Virus record (IMG/VR): IMGVR_UViG_3300042564_002195
Location: 1-26,824 of that record
Length of the DNA: 26,824 nt
Strand: one strand, 5' to 3'
DNA from: a virus
Position 1 is the first letter of the stretch; each line of letters begins with the position of its first letter. This document shows positions 9,572 through 16,931 of this stretch, piece after piece. The notes below the pieces were generated by a model. The model did not search any database. It saw nothing but the letters and a program-made list of their open reading frames with translations, and had not been told where the DNA came from. Made by a program: the position numbers and the translations under genes.

Positions 9572-9613
9572 TACCTAGGGGAGCCTAGGATCTCTCTTTA
9601 GCGTCCCCTGGTA
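9572..9613 (-). repeat. Hairpin regulatory element, copy A (42 nt)
   Basis: On the minus strand this reads TACCAGGGGA, CGCTAAAGAGAGATC, CTAGGC, TCCCCTAGGTA. CCAGGGGA can pair with TCCCCTAGG (one bulged A), giving an 8-bp stem that presents CGCTAAAGAGAGATC in a ~17-20 nt loop. It matches copy B at 40 of 43 aligned positions; the loop and both stem arms are invariant and the few changes fall in one short segment. It lies between the stop of the fibre chaperone gene and the acetyltransferase ATG and is followed by a TATTATATA box. Function is unknown: a promoter with hairpin, an RNA-processing site or a translational regulator are all possible. Confidence 0.8.
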
Positions 9614-9619
9614 AATTGA

Positions 9620-10045
9620 TTAATTTGGTTTAGTTGGCCAAATAACATCAAAAGGATAACCTGTTTGTGTGGTTATATCTCTAAGCTCTTGACGATAATT
9701 TGCCCAAGCTGTTTGTTTTTCTATACTCAATGGATTATTAGGTAACTGAGTCCAATCAGAACTTGATAACAACATATATCTATTTCGTTTAATTTCAACT
9801 TCTTTTAATTGAGAGTTTTCTACCCAAGAAAAAGTTGTATCATTCCAAAAACAAGAAGTTGATGGTTTTTCTGATTTCTTTACAACTGCATTATTTTGAA
9901 AATAATGGGTATCAGGTGCACATAAACTATCTGTCTCTAAAAATGTATCTTCTGGATATTTTTGCTTTGTTGCTTCAAAGGAATCTTCATCTAGTCCATA
10001 ACCTTGTTGTAAAATGTTGTTAGATATTCTTGCATAAAATTTCAT
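9620..10045 (-). CDS. Phage tail fibre assembly chaperone, Phage_tail_APC family (141 aa)
   Basis: The C-terminal ~60 residues carry the hallmark of the Phage_tail_APC family (PF16778): KRNRYMLLSSSDWTQLPN, then AWANYRQELRDI, ending PFDVIWPTKP. Members are thought to help fold or assemble tail fibre or tip proteins and not to remain in the virion. The N-terminal half (MKFYARISNNILQQGYGLDE and a DTHYF segment) is variable in the family. The ATG overlaps the stop of the gpJ-like gene (TAATG), and the binding site GGAG lies inside the last gpJ codons, so it is probably translated by coupling right after gpJ, its likely client. Confidence 0.9.
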   Translation of the reverse strand: MKFYARISNNILQQGYGLDEDSFEATKQKYPEDTFLETDSLCAPDTHYFQNNAVVKKSEKPSTSCFWNDTTFSWVENSQLKEVEIKRNRYMLLSSSDWTQLPNNPLSIEKQTAWANYRQELRDITTQTGYPFDVIWPTKPN

Positions 10046-13000
10046 TAGCGTCTCCGAATAAATGCACTTAAAACAATGTTTTGAAAAGCGTAGGAACCAC
10101 CATTACCAAAACCACCTGCTAACCCATAGGAATAACCATTTAAACTTAAAGTCTGAGTGCCACTTGTACTAACCGTTGCTGTTGCCCGAATAACCTTGGA
10201 GGTTACCCAGCCTTCTAAAGCTGTAATAGGACTAGTGTCGGTTATTCCACTAAAGTTCGTAATACTAGAACTTTTTGTCTCTGTAACAACAACACCATTA
10301 AACTGAAGTTGAGCTCTTAAAACAGAGATATAGGTATACTCATCCCAAATATAAGGATAAAGTGTATTAACCCTAGGATCAAAGGTTGCTTCAAGTAATA
10401 CTACATCTCCTGCATTAGCAGAAAATGAAATTGATGCAAAAGTGTCAACTAAAGGTCCGGTTACAGAGCCCTGCCACCATCTATGAAATCCATTATAAGA
10501 ACCGTATGCAGCTGTTGTAACAGCATTAGTATTAATATTTCCAGTAGCAACCACATTACCATTAAGCGTCATCTGACTACCATTATAGCTAATATTGGTA
10601 GAATTATTACCTAAAGCAAATGTACCATTGCTATTTAATATACCACCTGATCCGGTCATTGAAGTACCAGATACAGCAGGAGCACTTCCTACTTGGAGAG
10701 AATTTGTAAATACTGTACCACTATTAATCTTATCAGCCGTAATCGTATTTGCAGCAATTTTACTTGCATCAATAGTTCCCGCTCCAATATTTCCAGCAGT
10801 TAATATACCAACCTGAGCCGTACCAATAGCTGCGCCTGAAATATATGTAGAAACATTACCACTTGTAATAGTATTCAAATAAGCAAAACCACCAGCACCA
10901 AGAGTACCTAATGTTACATTGCTATTCAAAATACCAGCAGGGGCATTTGCCAGGTCTGTTCTAACAGCACCTAAACCACTGGCGGTAACTGTACCACCAC
11001 CAGCACCATATAAAGTACCATCTGAACCAATTGAAATAGCATTGTTAGCTACAGCTGTACCGTTTCCAGTTCCAATACCATTAATAGTACTTCCTGAAAC
11101 AGTAATTGAAGAGTTAGCAACTGTAGTGTTATTGCCAGTTCCAATACCTGTAATATTACCTCCAGACACCGCAATTGCACTATTAGCAACTACTGTCCCA
11201 GTACCTGTGCCAATTCCTGAGAGTGCCCCATTGACAATATTAATTTCACTATTAGCAACTACTGTACCACTACCAGTACCAATACCATTAATTGAGCCTG
11301 AAGAAATAGTAATAGCTGAATTAGCCACTGTAGTTCCAGACCCTGTACCAATACCGTTAATAGCACCACCTGAAATAGTAATTTGACTATTTGCAACAGC
11401 TGTACCCGCACCAGTGGAAGTACCACGGATTATACCTGAAGCATCTACAGATGTATTATTAGCTGCTAAGACCCAGCTACCAGAAATTTTCTGATATAAC
11501 TGAAAAATATCTGTTGCATAAAAGATATCACCATCTGCACCAGTAGGTCTACTTGCAATTGCACCTTGTGTAAATACATTTTTAGTTGCATCTAATGCAC
11601 CTGAATAACCAAGACCACTAATTGTTACTGTACCACCTCCAGCATTATTGAGTGTACCGTTACTACTTAAACTAATATTACTATTTAAAATACCAGCGGG
11701 AGCATTACCTAGACTAGTTTGTACTGCACTAATACCAGTTGCTGTAACCCCACCTGAAACAGAAGGTCCACCAGAAGCGCTAATTGTACCATTGCTATTA
11801 ACTGTTAATGCAATATTATTATTTAACCATCCGGATGAAGCCGTAATTCTTGAATAATCAAGATTGGTTCCTGAACCAAAGATTACATTACCTGAAGCAT
11901 CTTTGATTGTAAGCCCCCGAGTATCAATGTTACTAGGTACTACCACTTGCCCGTTAAGTGTTATTACACTACCGTTATAAGTAATATTGTTAGTATTATT
12001 ACCAACAGCAAACTGGCCATTCGAGTATACAACTGCACCAGCACCAGTCATTGTTGTCCCACTGATTTCAGCAGTACTTGACTTGATTGTACCAGATACA
12101 GTTAGGCTACCTGTGTTAGTTGTAATAGTAGATAAGCTACCAACTTTTAGAGCGGACAAATAAGGTACATTCCAAATAGTGTTATTTGTTACTGGATCAT
12201 AAACACCATCAGATTGATAAACAGATTCACCCGCATTAATAGGTGGAGGAGTAGCTTGCCAAACTGTATCTGCACCCCATGATCCATTTGCAGGATATGA
12301 ATTAATACCAGATGTAGTAATAGTAGAAGGTGTAGAAGCTAAGGAAGTTAAAGTTGTTTTACTATAACAAATTCTAGCAGAGGCACCTTGTTGTCCAGGA
12401 GAACCAGGAGAACCATTAGTGCCATTTGTACCAGCATAACTTATAGCAACTATACTGGCATTAGTCCAATTAATTTGAGTACTTGTAGTAGTTGCACTGT
12501 CAGATATATTTACACTTGCAGCCCATAGAGTAAATCCTGGACTAGGGGGATTCTGAATTGTTGAATACCAATCCGTAGGTACATTATTAAATGAGGATGT
12601 TGCCCAAGTATAAGTAGATGAGCCTAATGGTCCTACGGGTAAAGAGGATGCCCAGCGATAAACAGTAGGTCTAGCTACCTGTAATCCAGGAAGTCCTGTT
12701 GCACCATTTGATGTGATTGATGCTATAGTAACTCCACTTGACCAGTCTATAACTGTATCAATTGTGCCTCCAGCAGCTGTGATTGACTTTGTAGCAGTCC
12801 ATAGTTGAATGCCTGAAGTTCCTGGATTTGTAGAAATATAAGTTAGCCAATTATTACCTCCCGCATAAGCGGAATTTGTTCCTGTAGTCCAATTATACGC
12901 AGAAATATTATTTGGGTTTCCGGGTTGAGTTGGAGACCACTGATATAATGTAGCTGTTGCATATTTAGCTCCAGGGTCTCCTGGATCTCCTTTAACTCCA

Positions 13001-15744
13001 ATTCCAGTTGCACCAGTTATTGCCTTTGCTAAAGAAATTTCCTTTGAAAGAATAATATTATCAATACCTAAGGTTAAATAGATAGTTGCATATTGATCAT
13101 TAATTGCAGTTATAGTAACTACACCTTGAGAAATAGTAGCGTTACAACCTACTGGATTAATTGAGTATGAAATTTCTGCTGGAGGTACTACATTTAAACC
13201 CCTATAGAGATACATCTCTACGGTTTTAGGTAGTTGGCCAGCTAAGGGAACCCCATCTTTATTACAAGTAAAGGTTAACGAATCATTTGATAGAACTATT
13301 GCATAAGGTAAGGCATCTTCTGCAGGTATTAAAGTTGTCAGCGCAGTTGTTGCCATGTTAGACAATCTACCCGCCTTAGATAAAGCTCTTACACCAAAGA
13401 TTGTTTTACTTATCCTTAATGCTGGAAGATTAAAGCTAGTGTCTGTAGTTCTGCCTAGTTCAGTCCATATAATTTGATTATTTACATCTGTATTTCCTGG
13501 GATATAATAATAAGTAATATAGGTATCTAATGAACTTGTATCTACTCCAGTCCAGGATAATCGACCTGAAGAATTTAAGATTTCAGTGTCTTGTTGAGTA
13601 TAGGATAAGTTAGTAGGAGTGCCAAATACAAAGTTGTAAATATTAGGTGTTTTAATATACTCGTTATCATTGACATTCCATGCTAACTGCGTAGAATCAA
13701 ACCTAGTAGCATTAACTTCACAAACCCCTTCTTCAGTAATTTTTACTTCATTTACTCGTAAATAAAGATCAGTACCTACTCCTAGATTTAAAGTAGTACT
13801 GTTTAACTTTATAAAGTCACCTGGCTCTAAGAATTTATCTTTAATTACATATTTAAATTGTATACCGAAGGCACTACGACTAACACGAACCAACTCTTCA
13901 GCCTTAGCCAATGCATGGTAGTAATCTGTAACACCATCAGCAAAAATATCTGTTTCTAATTCTAATCCATTGTCCTCAGCTTTCATCGCATTATAGATAG
14001 CTGCATCGTTAACAATAGTCAAGAAGCTAGTATAGTTTTCAGATCTAGTAGTCCAAAAGATAAATGCGCCCTTACTAATTTTAACAGCAACACCTTTAGA
14101 GCCGACGTTATCATCAGTACCCTGTACTCGAATACGATACTCAGTGTTTGCAGTTAAAGCAAAACTACCTGTTTTAGTAGTATTAAAGTTTCCATGACTA
14201 TCAGAGTAAACTGGAGTACCGTTAGCAGTAGTTACTGTAATTGTACAATTATTATCTGCTGTAAATTCAATACTAAAAGTTCCAGTTTCTTTTACAAAGA
14301 ACTTCCATGTTTGATCAAAGGAAGAACCTGAACCAGACCATACTGCGTACTTTTTGAGAAGGCTACCACCTGCATTATCGGGCCAACCTTTGTCTTCTGC
14401 TACTGGATATTTAAATCCACCAATACCTCTTAAAGATGTACCTGAAACTTTTGGAGGCCAAGATACTGTATCTTCTTTAAAATTTTCAGATTCATTGTGA
14501 AACCTTACAGTACATTGATTTAGTCTCTCACTAGAGCTTGGCCAATTAATATTAACTGTGTTGTCTAGTACTAAATCAGAATCTGTCAAACTTGCAGCAA
14601 TAATTACTGCTTCATTGTTTGCAGGATACTGTAAATTAAGTTTATATTTTCCTGCTGACCACACTAATCTAGCATCACCCATTGTAGAAAGAATACTCTC
14701 TACATTCTCTCTTAACGGCTTTTGAGTGTCAATAATTGCATTGCATTCATACAATCTGACGTCTCTAGAGGCAGATAAAGGAGTTACACCCTCTGCTCCT
14801 GCACTACCATTTGTGGGGAAATAAACTTTACCTCCGACAAGAGCATCTTGTAATACAATTTGATCACATATTACTTTTGCATTGTAGAAAGACTCTAGGT
14901 CTACTAAAGAAATATCCATTCCTTTACCAGAAGTTTTATCTAGTAAGTAGTCTAGCAAACACAATGCAGAATTGTTAGAATAACTTATTGTGGGTGCTAG
15001 AGCATAAGTATAACTACCTACTGTACCTGATCTAACAATATCTTTTATTTTCTTGCCTTCAATAAAGAATTGTAGCATAGGTACACCGCTAAATGCAGGA
15101 TTGTCCCTATCTAGTTTTACTACAACAGAGGCGTATGCTACACCTACACTGTTCTTTATTTGTGTAAATACAGAATTAACTCTTTCAGGATTATTTGCTG
15201 CCATTACACTGTCTGCAATAGCAGAATCACCATAATGCAAGTCAATACGAGTTCCTGAATTTAATTTAGTCTCTGTATAAATATTTGGATTTTCAGCATC
15301 CCCGCTATCATATGTAGTGGTAGTTGATGAGTTTAAATCTGGATCATCTGAGTAACGAGATTCATCATATACTACATCATAAACATTATTAATTGGACCT
15401 TGGCATAATGCTTGTTGGAAAAACAAGAATTCATTATTTTTTCCACTAATATTGTTATTAAATTCAGGGTTAGTAATTACTCTATCACTATTGGGACTGG
15501 CATAAACGTAACTATTTCCAGTGTTATGGTAAGACCTTACGCCACCAATTTTTGCTCTACCATACACAATAGGTAAAGTGACACCTTCTCCCTCTACTAC
15601 AACCTCATAACCTTTTCTAGCGTCTGCAGCTGCCTGAGCCGCCTTTTTCATTTTTCTTGCCTGAGTAACTTGATAAGTAATGGAGGCTACCGTAACCCAT
15701 GTTTGCCATGTTACTGTGGCTAGATATGCGAGTACCTCTGCCAT
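10045..15744 (-). CDS. J: Tail tip / host specificity protein, lambda gpJ-like (1899 aa)
   Basis: This is the central tail hub and host-recognition protein. Near residues 50-70, EGVTLPIVYGRAKIGG is the typical start of the J hub domain after a helical N-terminus (YQVTQARKMKKAAQAA). Hub segments follow up to ~430 (DARLVWSAGKYKLNLQYP) and resume at ~594 (ELETDIFADGVTDYYHALAKA). Between them a ~155-residue beta-rich insert carries KETGTFSIEFTADNNCTI and TEYRIRVQG. A fibronectin-III-like region is at ~710-800. Two ~80-residue YxW...LW modules and two collagen-like stretches (GDPGDPGAK, GSPGSPGQQG) are at ~910-1125. Six 23-residue GIGTGxGTxVAN repeats, paired GNNxxNIxYNG modules and a beta-rich C-terminal domain ending IRRR follow. 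I chose ATG 15744 because GGGGGAAAG sits at correct spacing and the ATG overlaps the upstream stop; a GTG five codons earlier precludes that site. Confidence 0.93.
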   Translation of the reverse strand: MAEVLAYLATVTWQTWVTVASITYQVTQARKMKKAAQAAADARKGYEVVVEGEGVTLPIVYGRAKIGGVRSYHNTGNSYVYASPNSDRVITNPEFNNNISGKNNEFLFFQQALCQGPINNVYDVVYDESRYSDDPDLNSSTTTTYDSGDAENPNIYTETKLNSGTRIDLHYGDSAIADSVMAANNPERVNSVFTQIKNSVGVAYASVVVKLDRDNPAFSGVPMLQFFIEGKKIKDIVRSGTVGSYTYALAPTISYSNNSALCLLDYLLDKTSGKGMDISLVDLESFYNAKVICDQIVLQDALVGGKVYFPTNGSAGAEGVTPLSASRDVRLYECNAIIDTQKPLRENVESILSTMGDARLVWSAGKYKLNLQYPANNEAVIIAASLTDSDLVLDNTVNINWPSSSERLNQCTVRFHNESENFKEDTVSWPPKVSGTSLRGIGGFKYPVAEDKGWPDNAGGSLLKKYAVWSGSGSSFDQTWKFFVKETGTFSIEFTADNNCTITVTTANGTPVYSDSHGNFNTTKTGSFALTANTEYRIRVQGTDDNVGSKGVAVKISKGAFIFWTTRSENYTSFLTIVNDAAIYNAMKAEDNGLELETDIFADGVTDYYHALAKAEELVRVSRSAFGIQFKYVIKDKFLEPGDFIKLNSTTLNLGVGTDLYLRVNEVKITEEGVCEVNATRFDSTQLAWNVNDNEYIKTPNIYNFVFGTPTNLSYTQQDTEILNSSGRLSWTGVDTSSLDTYITYYYIPGNTDVNNQIIWTELGRTTDTSFNLPALRISKTIFGVRALSKAGRLSNMATTALTTLIPAEDALPYAIVLSNDSLTFTCNKDGVPLAGQLPKTVEMYLYRGLNVVPPAEISYSINPVGCNATISQGVVTITAINDQYATIYLTLGIDNIILSKEISLAKAITGATGIGVKGDPGDPGAKYATATLYQWSPTQPGNPNNISAYNWTTGTNSAYAGGNNWLTYISTNPGTSGIQLWTATKSITAAGGTIDTVIDWSSGVTIASITSNGATGLPGLQVARPTVYRWASSLPVGPLGSSTYTWATSSFNNVPTDWYSTIQNPPSPGFTLWAASVNISDSATTTSTQINWTNASIVAISYAGTNGTNGSPGSPGQQGASARICYSKTTLTSLASTPSTITTSGINSYPANGSWGADTVWQATPPPINAGESVYQSDGVYDPVTNNTIWNVPYLSALKVGSLSTITTNTGSLTVSGTIKSSTAEISGTTMTGAGAVVYSNGQFAVGNNTNNITYNGSVITLNGQVVVPSNIDTRGLTIKDASGNVIFGSGTNLDYSRITASSGWLNNNIALTVNSNGTISASGGPSVSGGVTATGISAVQTSLGNAPAGILNSNISLSSNGTLNNAGGGTVTISGLGYSGALDATKNVFTQGAIASRPTGADGDIFYATDIFQLYQKISGSWVLAANNTSVDASGIIRGTSTGAGTAVANSQITISGGAINGIGTGSGTTVANSAITISSGSINGIGTGSGTVVANSEINIVNGALSGIGTGTGTVVANSAIAVSGGNITGIGTGNNTTVANSSITVSGSTINGIGTGNGTAVANNAISIGSDGTLYGAGGGTVTASGLGAVRTDLANAPAGILNSNVTLGTLGAGGFAYLNTITSGNVSTYISGAAIGTAQVGILTAGNIGAGTIDASKIAANTITADKINSGTVFTNSLQVGSAPAVSGTSMTGSGGILNSNGTFALGNNSTNISYNGSQMTLNGNVVATGNINTNAVTTAAYGSYNGFHRWWQGSVTGPLVDTFASISFSANAGDVVLLEATFDPRVNTLYPYIWDEYTYISVLRAQLQFNGVVVTETKSSSITNFSGITDTSPITALEGWVTSKVIRATATVSTSGTQTLSLNGYSYGLAGGFGNGGSYAFQNIVLSAFIRRR
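11041..11440 (-). repeat. Six tandem 69-nt repeats inside the gpJ-like gene
   Basis: The same sequence boundary (CCAATA or equivalent on the plus strand) recurs at 11072, 11141, 11210, 11279, 11348 and 11417, an exact 69-nt period. Each unit encodes 23 residues of the form GIGTGSGTTVANSAITISSG. Copies differ at third and some first positions, so the array is old enough to have drifted but has kept its frame. It probably builds a beta-helical or trimeric shaft segment. Confidence 0.85.
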
Positions 15745-16340
15745 TATACTTTCCCCCACTTAAGTTGTAAAACTCCCGAGCCTTCATAAATTTGATCGAA
15801 GGCAGTATCCGAGGAATCTCTAGATGCAGATGCATCCTTTGTTGTATAAAAAGGTTTAGTCATATCTAAATCATTCATTGGGCTTGAACAACCAATATTT
15901 AAAAGAACTTCACCTGTTTCTGCAGTATTTATACTATAGTCTGTGGAGTCAATTGCACCACGATAGACTGTAATAACGTTTGAAATATCTGTCTCTACTT
16001 GCTTAGTAGTTTGATTTACAAAGCCTAGTTTTACATCTACAATTTTTCCTATTAACCCAGAGTCAATAGTTGCGCCAAATGTAAAATTTGGATCTGCAAA
16101 ACTAATCTTAAACAATTCTCTATCTACAGTAGACGATAGTTTAGGTGTATCAATTCTAACAATTTTACCATCACCTAAATAAGTTGCAACTGGTGTTACA
16201 CCATTATAAATTGTTAGCTCTCTAAAGTAAGTAGAGGTCTTATAAGAATTAGTAGGAGATAATACTACCTCTACTAAATAAAAAGCCTCTATTACTGGTT
16301 GTGCCAATATATCTTGGACTGTTTGACTGAATTTTATCAT
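15744..16340 (-). CDS. Tail tip protein upstream of gpJ, DUF2163 / lambda gpL-position (198 aa)
   Basis: The protein occupies the slot just before the hub protein, like lambda gpL or the DUF2163 proteins of other phages. Visible features fit this: LVEVVLSPTNSYKTSTYFREL near the N-terminus, a central KIVDVKLGFVNQTTKQVE strand pair, VITVYRGAIDSTDYSI, the strand LLNIGCSSPMNDLDMTKP, and DTAFDQIYEGSGVLQLKWG at the end, matching the D..F..V......WG close of the family. In the virion it would lie between distal tail ring and hub. It starts with ATG overlapping the previous stop (ATGA), and its own TAA overlaps the gpJ ATG (TAATG), showing coupled translation. The exact family is a recollection; position and pattern agree. 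Confidence 0.8.
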   Translation of the reverse strand: MIKFSQTVQDILAQPVIEAFYLVEVVLSPTNSYKTSTYFRELTIYNGVTPVATYLGDGKIVRIDTPKLSSTVDRELFKISFADPNFTFGATIDSGLIGKIVDVKLGFVNQTTKQVETDISNVITVYRGAIDSTDYSINTAETGEVLLNIGCSSPMNDLDMTKPFYTTKDASASRDSSDTAFDQIYEGSGVLQLKWGKV

Positions 16341-16927
16341 AATTTTTCTAATAACCTTATCTGTCCTGTATCCATTAAGATACCATCACTATAAACCATT
16401 CCTGTGACTACATCCGTGTCATATAAACATTCCATCTGAACATTATCTCCATAAGTCATACTTCCTGCTACATTTGAAACAAGAGGCGGAAATATCGTTA
16501 ATACTCCATTACCTGTTAAATTAGCAGTAGTCATATAAACTTTAGAATGATTTGAAAACTTTACAAATGTACCCTTAGGTAATAAATTAAAGAGTCCAGT
16601 TGAAATAACAACTTGACTTTGACCAGCCACCCCTGAAACTGTAGGGATTCCAACAGCTGTTCTAGCTTTAACAACTCCATAGTTTTGGGGTACAATTACT
16701 GTCACTGTTTCAGAATAACCCTTAGTCACTAAATTAACCATTAGGTCTTGAGCATCAGTCGTAAGAGGCTCAAGGCCAGCGTCGATTTCCCAACGTTGAG
16801 CACTCCTACGGCTAATAAATCGTTTTAGTGATAGGGTATCTGAAACGAAGACTGGCTGATTGCTTTTGATTGTTAGCGGTGCTGTGAATCTTGCAATCAC
16901 CTCTCCATTGTCATAGATACCATACAT
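16337..16927 (-). CDS. Distal tail-like protein (lambda gpM position, 196 aa)
   Basis: The gene directly follows the tape measure, where lambda gpM and Dit proteins are found, and encodes a beta-rich protein of suitable size. The N-terminal ~80 residues (ARFTAPLTIKSNQPVFVSDT, then SAQRWEIDAGLEPLTTDA) look like a tail-tube-derived ring domain. The following ~90 residues form a small beta domain (GVAGQSQVVIS...LPKGTFVKFSNHSKVYM...LTIFPPL). It probably makes the ring joining tube and tip. The ATG at 16927 follows AAGGTAAAATT, 4 nt after the tape measure stop. I infer the role mainly from position and fold-like pattern; no catalytic motif is visible. Confidence 0.72.
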   Translation of the reverse strand: MYGIYDNGEVIARFTAPLTIKSNQPVFVSDTLSLKRFISRRSAQRWEIDAGLEPLTTDAQDLMVNLVTKGYSETVTVIVPQNYGVVKARTAVGIPTVSGVAGQSQVVISTGLFNLLPKGTFVKFSNHSKVYMTTANLTGNGVLTIFPPLVSNVAGSMTYGDNVQMECLYDTDVVTGMVYSDGILMDTGQIRLLEKL

Positions 16928-16931
16928 AATT

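Noticed and set aside
9572-9613. Possible tRNA or self-cleaving ribozyme in the hairpin element
   Set aside because: Too short for a tRNA, and I see none of the cores of hammerhead, twister, pistol or HDV-like ribozymes.
10043-10060. Third partial copy of the hairpin element (GACGCTAA near the end of gpJ)
   Set aside because: Only eight bases match and they are the last gpJ codons plus the stop; there are no stem arms.
11041-11440. CRISPR-like array
   Set aside because: The period is exact and in frame, and all repeat units are coding and similar through their full length; there are no unique spacers.
473-15744. Diversity-generating retroelement acting on the fibre or gpJ
   Set aside because: No reverse transcriptase gene, no template repeat with adenine-biased differences and no accessory protein are visible in the window. 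The rest of the genome could not be checked.
15745-15759. GTG start for the gpJ-like gene five codons upstream
   Set aside because: It lies at or before the GGGGGAAAG binding site, while the ATG at 15744 is at correct spacing and overlaps the upstream stop.
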